From NCBI RefSeq assembly GCF_040892545.1, contig NZ_CP156079.1:4127501-4191500 (forward strand): a DNA stretch of 64,000 bases, in the 5' to 3' direction. The stretch's first letter is position 1; each line of letters starts with the position of its first letter. The translations under genes and the position numbers were made by a program. Of this stretch, positions 56,577 to 64,000 are shown one piece after another. This DNA is from Paracidovorax avenae. GTDB taxonomy: Bacteria; Pseudomonadota; Gammaproteobacteria; Burkholderiales; Burkholderiaceae_C. The notes beneath the pieces were generated by a model that worked only from the letters and a program-made list of their open reading frames with translations, was not told the origin of the DNA and ran no database searches.

Positions 56577-56599
56577 AAAAAAGCCTGCGGGACGCAGGC
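56577..56599 (-). terminator. Intrinsic terminator between phage tail and lysis genes
   Basis: Minus-strand 7-bp stem GCCTGCG / CGCAGGC with a 3-nt loop followed by six T (56582-56577). It would end the tail-gene transcript before the lysis cassette. Confidence 0.8.
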
Positions 56600-56620
56600 A
56601 TCGTTTGACAGCCTTTGCAG

Positions 56621-57244
56621 TCACAGCGGCCAGCCGGTCTCCACGTCGTACATAGCCGCTGCAGACCTGGCCTGCAGCGCAGCGATGGCCTCGTGATGCC
56701 TGCGCTCCGCGGAGAAGCAGGCCTGCACGTGCATCGCCATGGCGGAGGCGATCTTCCGTAAATCATCCAGCGTCAGTTGCAGCCAACCGCTTGCCGCCTT
56801 GAAATCCACCGAGGCCATGCCAGCGATTTCAGCGTTCGCAATCACGGCGGTCAGCCGGTTCTGATCGCTGATCGCTGTGCCCAGACGCGTTCCATCGGCA
56901 AGCGTCATCCCTCCGGTCTCCATGGCCCAGCGACGGGCAGTCGCGGCCGCGATCAGCCGCGCCTTGTCATCCTGCAGAGCCTGCATGATCTCCTCGGCTG
57001 GCATGGCCCTGACTTCGTAGCCGTGCGACCAGTTGCCCTCCGCATCCACCTCCGGGGCGAGCGGCACGACATATTCGACGAGCGGGTCGTGCGAAGGCAC
57101 TTCGCGCCGCGCCACGACCCTGTAGGGGCCGTGCCCCCGGTATCCGTCGCCAATCACGGCGATCACACCAGCGGCCTGCTCCTCGGACACGACGTCCTGC
57201 AAAGACATCGGCCAGCGCTTGGTTTCAGTATTGATGATCTGCAT
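56621..57244 (-). CDS. Phage DUF4376-like tail-associated protein
   Basis: A 207-residue protein. The C-terminal half ('AAATARRWAMETGGMTLADGT', shown in part, then 'AISDQNRLTAVIANAEIAG' and 'VDFKAASGWLQLTLDDL') matches DUF4376, often found in tail-fibre or tail-assembly genes. The N-terminal half is unassigned. ATG at 57244. It is separated from the upstream gene by 140 bp and followed by an intrinsic terminator. Confidence 0.75.
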   Translation of the reverse strand: MQIINTETKRWPMSLQDVVSEEQAAGVIAVIGDGYRGHGPYRVVARREVPSHDPLVEYVVPLAPEVDAEGNWSHGYEVRAMPAEEIMQALQDDKARLIAAATARRWAMETGGMTLADGTRLGTAISDQNRLTAVIANAEIAGMASVDFKAASGWLQLTLDDLRKIASAMAMHVQACFSAERRHHEAIAALQARSAAAMYDVETGWPL

Positions 57245-57384
57245 TTCACACCTTCTGTGCGTTGTTTGATTGGGAAGACGGCCTGTACCGCAATGACGGC
57301 AACATGGATGAACCCATGCTGGCACCGGACGAAGCGATGCCGTGTGTGCTCGCGCGAAAGGGCAAGGGACTCCGCTGCGCTGGA

Positions 57385-58164
57385 CTACCCAGCGCCGGCG
57401 GTTACCGGAGCATTGGCAGGGAAGGCCCTTGATCCACCCCACAGGATCCGCACTACCGCCCCGCTTCCAGTTGCCCTGTCGCGAATCCAGTAGTCCAGAG
57501 TGATCGTCAGCATTTCTCCGGGACTTACCTGCACGGCATTCCGATAACGCAGGTTGCCACCAGGCTTTGCGCCGGTAGAACCAGCCGCGCTGTCCTCTGC
57601 ATGCAACGTGCCGGCGCCAGCACGCGTCGATCCGCCGTCACTTCCTGCTCTACCCTGGTCGGAGCTTTTGTAAATGGATCCCGCTGCTCCGTCGGCTCCC
57701 ATCCCATAGATTCCAACGGGACCACCCTTGCCGAGACTGCTCGCGATTGAGCCACCGCCGCCGCCTCCTCCTCCGCCTTGCCCGGCAGTCCCAGCTCGCA
57801 TGTAGTAGCCGCCATAGCCATCGCCGATGGCATAAGCTCCTCGCCCTCCCGAGCCGGCATAGCCGCCAGCCCCCCCGCCGGCGTTGTAGACGGTATCTCC
57901 GTTGGTGGCGTCACCGCCATCTCCGCCATACGTGTTATTCGTACCGGATACCCACGTAGTGTTGAGCAGGTCGGTATTTCCCCGGGAAATCCGGGTGGCA
58001 TAGGCTCTATGGCTGGAGACCCCGAGTAGGCACACTTCATAAACGCCGGCCGGAACCACCCAGTTGAAGACGGTCTGCGAATTGGACGCTCCCGCGCTCT
58101 GGAAGACCACCTCACCGGGCACTGCCATCGGCAATGCGCCTGAAAACATCTGGGCCCGCATCAT
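57385..58164 (-). CDS. Glycine-rich phage tail protein
   Basis: A 259-residue protein with a beta-type N-terminal part ('VFNWVVPAGVYEVCLLGVSS') and a long glycine-rich central region including nine Gly in a row. This pattern is seen in phage adhesins and tail-tip proteins with glycine-rich repeats. It overlaps the preceding fibre gene by ATGA and two Met codons are adjacent at the start. Role in host recognition is an inference. Confidence 0.7.
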   Translation of the reverse strand: MMRAQMFSGALPMAVPGEVVFQSAGASNSQTVFNWVVPAGVYEVCLLGVSSHRAYATRISRGNTDLLNTTWVSGTNNTYGGDGGDATNGDTVYNAGGGAGGYAGSGGRGAYAIGDGYGGYYMRAGTAGQGGGGGGGGGSIASSLGKGGPVGIYGMGADGAAGSIYKSSDQGRAGSDGGSTRAGAGTLHAEDSAAGSTGAKPGGNLRYRNAVQVSPGEMLTITLDYWIRDRATGSGAVVRILWGGSRAFPANAPVTAGAG

Positions 58165-59177
58165 GTTGCGAATCCGGTGAGTGCCGAAACGTACCAGCCC
58201 GCATTGCCGACGAAGCACTTCTCGAAATAAAGCAGATGGCGCTTGCCCGTGACGATGGTGGGTATCGTGCCGTTGGCCCAGACGGAGCCTGCAGGCAGGG
58301 TGAAGCCACCTCCCGTCATGAAGCTGATCTCCAGGAGCACCGAAGCGCTGTCCGCCGGCACGTTGATGAACGACAGGGCGACCGTCGAGCCATTGATGCC
58401 CAGGTGGAACCGCATGCCCTTCGAAAGGTCCATGACGCCATCGGTGAGCTGCGACGGCTCGTTGAGCATGGCCACGCGGCGCCATGGCGATGTCGAGGGA
58501 TTGCCCGGCAGGCCGGCCACCCCGCGTGCATGGACGAGCCCGTTGGAACCGATGGCCAGTTGCGCCAGCGTTGTGGTGCCTTCAGGACCGCGAAGCACCA
58601 GCAGTTGGCCGTTGGAAACTCCCAAAGGCGCGCCGGCCGCTGGCGATCCAAAGCGGTAGAAGCCCGCATTCACCGCAGACGAAAGATCCGCGTTGCCCAG
58701 ATCGGCGACTGCAGGAATGGGAATCGTGACCACGCCCTTCAAACCGTTGATGCTGGCCACGGGCCCTCCCGAGATGGAGCCGAGACCCTGCGCCACGGCT
58801 GCGGCGTCCCGGGCTGCAGCCTGGGCTGCCCCCGTAGCCACACCTCGAGCCTCCTCGGCGGCCTGCCGCGCGGCGGCGGCATTGCCAGCCTGGATGGTCG
58901 CGGTATCGCGGGCCGCCTCGGCCGCGGCCCGCGCGGTGGCGGCACTGCCGGCCTGGGCCACCGCCGTGGCGGCGGAATCTGCCGCCGCCGCCGCGCTTTC
59001 GACCACGGCCGTGGCGTTCTGGAACATGTTGGCACCCAGGGCATTGGCCTGGGGCACGAACGCGGCCTGCGCAGCCACGCTCGCGAATGCCTTTGCCTTG
59101 AAATCCGAGGGCGTGTCCGTTGGCTGCGGCGCCGGGGGCATGGCAGCGATGATGGGCGGGGAAACGATGTCGGTCAT
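58161..59177 (-). CDS. Phage tail fibre protein
   Basis: A 338-residue protein. Residues about 50-150 are an Ala-rich coiled coil ('AAAAADSAATAVAQAGSAATA', shown only as A-rich heptads), a fibre-shaft feature. The C-terminal part has 'INGLKGVVTIPIPA' and 'WRRVAMLNEPSQ', as in fibre tips. Coupled to both neighbours by ATGA. Probable receptor-binding or shaft protein. Confidence 0.75.
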   Translation of the reverse strand: MTDIVSPPIIAAMPPAPQPTDTPSDFKAKAFASVAAQAAFVPQANALGANMFQNATAVVESAAAAADSAATAVAQAGSAATARAAAEAARDTATIQAGNAAAARQAAEEARGVATGAAQAAARDAAAVAQGLGSISGGPVASINGLKGVVTIPIPAVADLGNADLSSAVNAGFYRFGSPAAGAPLGVSNGQLLVLRGPEGTTTLAQLAIGSNGLVHARGVAGLPGNPSTSPWRRVAMLNEPSQLTDGVMDLSKGMRFHLGINGSTVALSFINVPADSASVLLEISFMTGGGFTLPAGSVWANGTIPTIVTGKRHLLYFEKCFVGNAGWYVSALTGFAT

Positions 59178-60088
59178 GTGAGGCCTTCCAGCTCCAGTTC
59201 GGAGTCCGAGTAGTCGTAGTAGGAAATCACGATGTCGAAGCTCTTGTAGAAGCCGTACACCGTGGTCGATTCGTATCGGGAAGAGCCGATCCAGAGGCAG
59301 GGGGTGGCGCGCACTTCCGCCAGGAAGTCGTTGAAGGTGTCCACCTCCGCGGCATCGAGCAGCAGCGAGAAGCTGGCGCGCCGGGCGAAGGCCCTCTCCA
59401 CCACCACCACGTCCCCGAAATCCGTTCGCTCCTTGCGGCTGTAGTCCTGGATGCCGACGCGCGCACCCGCCTTCACGCCCAGGGCGAAAGTCCGCACCTG
59501 GCCCAGCAGCAGCACGCCCACGGCCAGGGCGGCCGTGCCATCGAGATCGATCAGAACATCCGCGCCGGGAAAGCTCGGCAGGTCCATCAGCACCGATTGG
59601 CTGGGAGCCCGGTGTTCGCCGAAATACCACTCCCACCAATCCGATGCGGCCGGTACCCACGACAGGTCTTCGGTACGGTCGTACACCGTGCCGTAGGCCG
59701 GATCGACCATGCGCACGCGCATGCGGATCGCTCCCGTGATGTGCAGGGCCGCCATCGACGTGACGGCCTGCCCGGGCCGCAGCCGGTACTGGATGCTGGA
59801 GGCCTGCGCGGTCTGCGAACTCACCGACCGGTCGAAGGCCTTCCAGCGGTTCGTCGCTCCCACTTCCACCCAGGCGCCGGACGGATCCGTCGCAGGGTCC
59901 TTGCCCACGTTGCCGTCCTGCGTGCTCTGGTACACCCTGTGCGTCGATGCCTGGATGGCGCGCACGCCCTTGGCATAGGTCGTGCCCGCCGACCATGGGG
60001 GATGGTCGGACTCCGGCACGTTGCTGCCCACGAGCATGGCCGGCGTGACCAACAAAGGCCGCACCACCGTCAATGTCTGCTTGCTCAT
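59174..60088 (-). CDS. Phage tail structural protein, possible carbohydrate-binding N-terminus
   Basis: A 304-residue protein not assigned to a named family. The N-terminal part ('WSAGTTYAKGVRAIQASTHRVYQ') resembles short chitin-binding-type modules used on phage tails. The C-terminal part ('FLAEVRATPCLWIGSSRYE') is typical of a tail protein encoded just after the tape measure. Start 60088 overlaps the tape-measure stop by ATGA. Confidence 0.65.
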   Translation of the reverse strand: MSKQTLTVVRPLLVTPAMLVGSNVPESDHPPWSAGTTYAKGVRAIQASTHRVYQSTQDGNVGKDPATDPSGAWVEVGATNRWKAFDRSVSSQTAQASSIQYRLRPGQAVTSMAALHITGAIRMRVRMVDPAYGTVYDRTEDLSWVPAASDWWEWYFGEHRAPSQSVLMDLPSFPGADVLIDLDGTAALAVGVLLLGQVRTFALGVKAGARVGIQDYSRKERTDFGDVVVVERAFARRASFSLLLDAAEVDTFNDFLAEVRATPCLWIGSSRYESTTVYGFYKSFDIVISYYDYSDSELELEGLT

Positions 60089-63000
60089 GCGATTTCCTCC
60101 TGTCTTTGCTGCGGCATGCCGTCGCCGTCCCACCGCTCCAGCACCTTCGCCACGCGGGCGTTGAGGCGCGCCGTTTCTCCCGCCTGCTGGCGGCTGTCCT
60201 CGCGCAGGGCCTGCACTTCGGCGAGCAGCGCGGATGCACCGCTCTGCCCGCTGCGATCGATGGAGGCCATCAGCGCCCGGTTGTCGGCGGCCGGGATGAT
60301 CCGCTCGCCCTTGTGCACGATGGCCGGGGTGTCGTGCGGGACGTAGTTCGTCCCCTGGTCGAAGGCCGGAAAACCTACCGAGGCGGCTGCCTTCACCCAG
60401 TCCGACACCCAGTAGCCGCTCAGGATCGAGAGGTCGTCCAGCGTTCCACCTGCTCCCTTGATCGCCTTGAGCAGTCCGATCAGGTCGCCCGTTCCGTCGA
60501 ACGAGTGGTACAGCGGGGACAGCTTGTCGAGCCGCGCGATCAGGGCCTGATCGATGACCGGTTCGTATCCGACGCCTGCCGTACCCAGGTATAGGAGGCG
60601 CCGGTACCTGGCCTGCTCAGCTGCCGCTCCGCTGCCATCAGCGTTGCCGCCACTGGTGCCACCCCACACGGCGCCACCGCTGCCCGAGCCCGAACCGGGA
60701 GGCGGTGCAGAGGCGCCTTCGCCACCGCCCTTGCCCAGCACGGAGCGCAACTTGTCGATCGCTGCGGCAACGCTCAACGTCGCATCGAAGGTGCCGTTCG
60801 CGATGTCGATCTGCCGGCGCCAATAGTCCAGCATTTCCTGCTGGGCCTTGAGCTGCCGGTTGACCGCATCGGTCTGCGCATCGAGGGCTTCTGACTGCCC
60901 CTTCAGCGCCGCAAGCTGCTGCTCGGCAACGCTCTTCTGCCCTCCGCTGATGGCCTCCAGTTGCGACAGCGTGCCGGCCAGGCCCAGACGGTCACGGTCC
61001 AGCTCGAACTGCGTGGCGTAATTACCCGGCTCCAGGCCGCTGCGCGCCGCGCCGATGGCCTCCTGCAGCAATGCCTGTTCGGGCAGATAACCCGTGGAGC
61101 GTGCCGTCGCCAGCGACTGCTCCACGAAAGCCCATCCACGCGCCGCCTGCATGGTGGCGGTCGTGCCCACCTGCCCATACAACTCGCGAGCATTGCTGCG
61201 CACGAGCTCGAACACGCCTGTGACGAGCGACAGCGACTCCTGCGCCAGTTCGCGCTGCGTGTCGATGGCCTTGCGCTGGGCGTCGATGGACTCCAGTTGC
61301 GCATTGAGGCGTTCGCTTTCCAGCGTGGCGGCGCTTTGCAGGCGACCGTAGGCGTCCTCGCGGTTCTGCTGCGCGCGGTTGACGGCTTCGGCCGCATCCT
61401 CCAGTTCCCAGATATGCTCGGCCATCCTGGCCAACTCCGGGTTGAGTTTCCACAGCGCGTCGTACTCTTGCTTGCGACGCATGTCCAGCGCCTCCCGGTC
61501 TCGCCCCTGTGCGGACAGGAGCCGCTGTTCGAGATCGAACCGCTTGTCCGCGATGGCTGCTGCGGCCGCCGCCGCGGTGGCCGCGTCTTCCAGTTCGTAG
61601 ATGCGCGTGACCAGCTTGGCCAACTCGGGGTCCAGCTTGTAGAGCGCGTCGTACTCCTGCTTCCGTCGCATGTCCAGCACGCCCCGCTCATCGCCCTGGG
61701 CTGCCAACAGACGTTGCTCCAGATCACGGCGCGTGTCGGTCTTTCGCTGGACTTCCTCGGCAGAGACTGCGACGGCATCAAACGCGCCAGCGAGTTGCAC
61801 CAGCATCGCGTAAGCCTTGCGGCCGGAGTCGGTCGTAAGGTCCTGCGCATCCACCAGAGCACGGTACTGCCTGCGGGCATCCGAAGCATCGACATCTGGC
61901 AGTTTCAGCTTCAGGGTCTCAAGTTGCTTTTCCAGTTGCTTCCTCGACGCGTTTCTCTGCTCCTCCGGGCTGTAGAACTTCTGGAAGTACGAGCTTGTCG
62001 CTGTGCTGAATCCGCTGGAGCCACCGAAAAGATCAATGAGCTTGCTGGCCATGTCGGCACCGGCAAGGCTGGACGCATACAAAGTCGTGCCCAGGCTTTC
62101 AAAGACACCATTCACAGCCACCAGACTGCCCGACAGGCGCGTCAGTGCCCCTACGGCCGTCTCTCCCGCCCGTGTGTATTCCGTCGTACCCAAAGTAGTG
62201 GAGGCCAGTGACTCCGCGACCTTATCGAACTCCTCCTTCAACTTCTTCTGGATCTCGTCAGCGCTCAGTCCGTTGAAACTGACCTTGATGGACGCTGTGA
62301 ATTGATCGATGGCCGTGGTACCCAGGCCCAGCACATTGGCCATGGCTGCAGTGCTCAGGCGCATGGCATCGAACTGGTCGGCCAAGCCTTTGCGCAGATC
62401 CTCGTCCAGGGCGCCGTACTTGGTCTTGTTGGAGCGGAAATAGCCTCCCTTGTAGAACTGGTAGGTACGCCCCGTGAACCCCGCCTCTCCGCCGAATTCG
62501 CCTTCGATGCCCTGGTCCTTGAGCTTGCGCCCGAACAGCCGGTTGACGGCTCCGCTGATCACGCCAGCGATCGGACCTATCCCCGGAATCATCGAAGCGA
62601 TGCCTCCGATCATGTCCACGTACTTGTTGACCTGGTAGCCGCCCGATATGAGGCGGCTGATGCCATAGCCAGAAAAGCCGTTGATGACGGATCCTGCAAT
62701 CGCACCAGCAAGCTGGGCCCCGCCCGCCTCGAAGGCACCCATGAATCCGCCCCATGAGGAGGTATTCATCATGCCCGCACCGAACTGGCCGAACATTTCC
62801 TGTACGGCCTCGCTGCCATACCGGCTCAGAAGGTCCGACGTGACGATCTTGCCGCCCGTGCTGCTGGCAACGTTGAGCCCCCCGCTCACGAGGTTGTAAA
62901 GGCCCATGCCCGCCTCAACCACGCTTCCTGCACCGGCAACACCTGCCGTACCGTTTCCGCTACCAAACAGTCCGTTGGTGACGCTCGATAGCATGCCTGA

Positions 63001-64000
63001 GACCGGCGCCACGATCGCGCTGATCACAGGCCTCAACACCAATGTGTCGAACATGTTCTTCAACGCATCCCTCAGGTGCCGGCCGAAATCCTTACCACTC
63101 TCGAACCCCTTGAACAGGGCATCGGTGAGCGACTGCTGGATCTGGTCCGCCGTCTTCGCCCAATCATCGCGCACGACCTTGGCCACGGCCGCCTCGGTTT
63201 CCTTGCGCCTGGCCTCCTCCAGGGTTTCGCGCACCTTCGCTTTATCCGGATCCTTGCTTCGGTCAACCTCCGCCAGTTTCTCCGCGTACTTCGCCTCGAT
63301 CTGGCGCTGCGCGACGATCTTGGCCCGCTCGACTGCCGTCAACGACGCCAGGCCGGCTTCCTGCTCGGCTGCAGCGACGCTGGCTTCGGCCGAACGAAGC
63401 ATGTCGTCGGCCTGCTTCTGGAGCACGTTGTGCTCGGCGATGCGGGTCTGGTTGATCTTCCGCTCCTGGGCTGCGGCCTGCTCGCGCAGCTTTTCCACGT
63501 AGACGGGGTCATAGCTGGAGTCGCTACCAGACTCCAGTTCCGTGATCTTTGCCTTGACGAGCGAAAGCCGGTATTCCTCGATCTCGACCTTTCCCTTGCC
63601 CCACAGCGCATTGGATGCCTCCAGCTCGGAGGCCTGCTGCTCTATGGCCTTGGCGGTTCTGCCTGCCTCGTCGATGAGCGCGGCGTAGGCGCGGCGGGCC
63701 TTCTCGAGTTCCTCGTTGCGCTCTTTGGCGGCACTGCCGCCAGCGGTGTCTGCACTCACGGTGAGTCCGGGGCCTGCCGTATGGCTTCCGGCAGCCATGT
63801 TCCGGCCTGCGCCCGCGGAGTTGTCGGCCGTTTTGCCGACGCAGCAGCCGCGCTCCGTCCTGGCCACGGCCACCGGCGATGGCCCTTGCGGGGAAGAGGA
63901 CGCCTTGCGCTTCTTTTCCTCGCTGGCTCGGTCGCTGGCCTCGACCGCCTCTCTCTCTGCCCTGGCGATGTCCGCCCGCGACTCGGCAGCACGCCTTTCC
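60085..64000 (-). CDS. Phage tail tape-measure protein (5' end beyond window)
   Basis: At least 1304 residues; the frame stays open to the right edge, where it encodes a charged helical region ('EREAVEASDRASEEKKRK'). Long coiled coils alternate with a hydrophobic mid-section ('MIGGIASMIPGIGPIAGVIS'), and the C-terminal end has 'QGTNYVPHDTPAIVHKGERI', a common tape-measure ending. Two internal repeats of about 47 residues occur. It sets tail length and may pass through the host membrane during DNA entry. An internal GTG at 63873 is not the true start. Confidence 0.9.
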   Translation of the reverse strand, partial: ERRAAESRADIARAEREAVEASDRASEEKKRKASSSPQGPSPVAVARTERGCCVGKTADNSAGAGRNMAAGSHTAGPGLTVSADTAGGSAAKERNEELEKARRAYAALIDEAGRTAKAIEQQASELEASNALWGKGKVEIEEYRLSLVKAKITELESGSDSSYDPVYVEKLREQAAAQERKINQTRIAEHNVLQKQADDMLRSAEASVAAAEQEAGLASLTAVERAKIVAQRQIEAKYAEKLAEVDRSKDPDKAKVRETLEEARRKETEAAVAKVVRDDWAKTADQIQQSLTDALFKGFESGKDFGRHLRDALKNMFDTLVLRPVISAIVAPVSGMLSSVTNGLFGSGNGTAGVAGAGSVVEAGMGLYNLVSGGLNVASSTGGKIVTSDLLSRYGSEAVQEMFGQFGAGMMNTSSWGGFMGAFEAGGAQLAGAIAGSVINGFSGYGISRLISGGYQVNKYVDMIGGIASMIPGIGPIAGVISGAVNRLFGRKLKDQGIEGEFGGEAGFTGRTYQFYKGGYFRSNKTKYGALDEDLRKGLADQFDAMRLSTAAMANVLGLGTTAIDQFTASIKVSFNGLSADEIQKKLKEEFDKVAESLASTTLGTTEYTRAGETAVGALTRLSGSLVAVNGVFESLGTTLYASSLAGADMASKLIDLFGGSSGFSTATSSYFQKFYSPEEQRNASRKQLEKQLETLKLKLPDVDASDARRQYRALVDAQDLTTDSGRKAYAMLVQLAGAFDAVAVSAEEVQRKTDTRRDLEQRLLAAQGDERGVLDMRRKQEYDALYKLDPELAKLVTRIYELEDAATAAAAAAAIADKRFDLEQRLLSAQGRDREALDMRRKQEYDALWKLNPELARMAEHIWELEDAAEAVNRAQQNREDAYGRLQSAATLESERLNAQLESIDAQRKAIDTQRELAQESLSLVTGVFELVRSNARELYGQVGTTATMQAARGWAFVEQSLATARSTGYLPEQALLQEAIGAARSGLEPGNYATQFELDRDRLGLAGTLSQLEAISGGQKSVAEQQLAALKGQSEALDAQTDAVNRQLKAQQEMLDYWRRQIDIANGTFDATLSVAAAIDKLRSVLGKGGGEGASAPPPGSGSGSGGAVWGGTSGGNADGSGAAAEQARYRRLLYLGTAGVGYEPVIDQALIARLDKLSPLYHSFDGTGDLIGLLKAIKGAGGTLDDLSILSGYWVSDWVKAAASVGFPAFDQGTNYVPHDTPAIVHKGERIIPAADNRALMASIDRSGQSGASALLAEVQALREDSRQQAGETARLNARVAKVLERWDGDGMPQQRQEEIA
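61396..61536 (-). repeat. Tape-measure internal repeat, C-terminal copy
   Basis: Encodes 'DLEQRLLSAQGRDREALDMR' then R-K-Q-E-Y-D-A-L-W-K-L-N-P-E-L-A and E-L-E-D-A. It matches the copy at 61585-61725 at most residues. Confidence 0.85.
61585..61725 (-). repeat. Tape-measure internal repeat, N-terminal copy
   Basis: Encodes 'DLEQRLLAAQGDERGVLDMR' then R-K-Q-E-Y-D-A-L-Y-K-L-D-P-E-L-A and E-L-E-D-A, a tandem-type unit of about 47 residues with a 16-residue Ala-rich spacer before the second copy. Confidence 0.85.

Larger units (their letters stand above)
54904..64000 (-). mobile_element. Late end of a tailed-phage prophage (tail and lysis genes), continues past the window
   Basis: A run of minus-strand, tightly overlapping genes encoding a tape-measure protein, tail proteins, a fibre, and a lysis cassette. 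The right boundary is outside the window; the left boundary lies between the tRNA promoter (54758) and the last lysis gene (54904). No integrase or attachment repeat is visible, so type and completeness are unknown. A long tape measure points to a long-tailed phage. Confidence 0.88.

Overview
The window looks like chromosome of a high-GC betaproteobacterium of the Comamonadaceae, most likely Acidovorax/Paracidovorax. That is an inference from base composition, the housekeeping neighbourhood (hemW-rdgB-rph, PP2C-kinase, yicC-gmk-rpoZ-spoT-greB) and the protein families, not from a database match. Coding density is very high and no stretch over 300 bp lacks a gene; the longest non-coding gaps are 3217-3443, 8021-8228, 42759-42992 and 54719-54903.

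Layout. (1) 1-6772: a catabolic cluster whose content matches acrylate/3-hydroxypropionate breakdown: enoyl-CoA hydratase (AcuK-like, cut by the window edge), class III CoA-transferase (AcuN-like), GMC alcohol dehydrogenase (DddA-like), CoA-acylating (methyl)malonate-semialdehyde dehydrogenase (DddC/MmsA), a divergent LysR regulator and an AcuR/NemR-type TetR repressor. Three related 16-bp operator-like sites lie here, two of them inside promoter spacers. (2) 6845-8020: an AraC regulator. (3) 8229-20097: a complete chemosensory operon (membrane-anchored MCP, CheY, STAS protein, CheA, two MCPs with almost identical signalling domains, CheW, REC-EAL phosphodiesterase, CheR, CheD, CheB). (4) 20134-28104, opposite strand: a type IV pilus minor-pilin operon pilV-pilW-pilX-pilY1-pilE-fimT. 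(5) 28185-31408: ribD and a few small stress-type genes.

(6) 31550-42758: a region that reads as a light and photo-oxidative stress island. It has a frameshifted DUF421 gene, a LOV-domain blue-light hybrid histidine kinase, an RpoE-ChrR sigma/anti-sigma pair, and two flanking sets of lipid-modification genes (cyclopropane-fatty-acid-synthase-like methyltransferases, DUF1295, DUF2177, FAD oxidoreductase, DUF1365, SDR). (7) 42993-54718: a SPOR protein, an I78 inhibitor lipoprotein, then housekeeping genes ending in tRNA-Arg(ACG). (8) 54904-64000, minus strand: the late end of a tailed prophage, from a tape-measure protein that runs off the window, through tail/fibre proteins, to an overlapping lysis cassette (TM/coiled-coil protein, GH24 endolysin, Rz-like and Rz1-like spanins).

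How the parts work together: many neighbours are translationally coupled through 4-bp ATGA or GTGA overlaps (cheY-STAS-cheA, pilV-W-X, pilY1-E-fimT, rpoE-chrR, FAD oxidoreductase-DUF1365-cfa, kinase-PP2C, and much of the phage module). The most notable observations are the acrylate-type pathway with its repressor-box architecture, a tandem MshEN-like (c-di-GMP-binding-type) motif inside CheA next to a REC-EAL phosphodiesterase, and the pairing of a LOV kinase with an RpoE-ChrR lipid-modification regulon.
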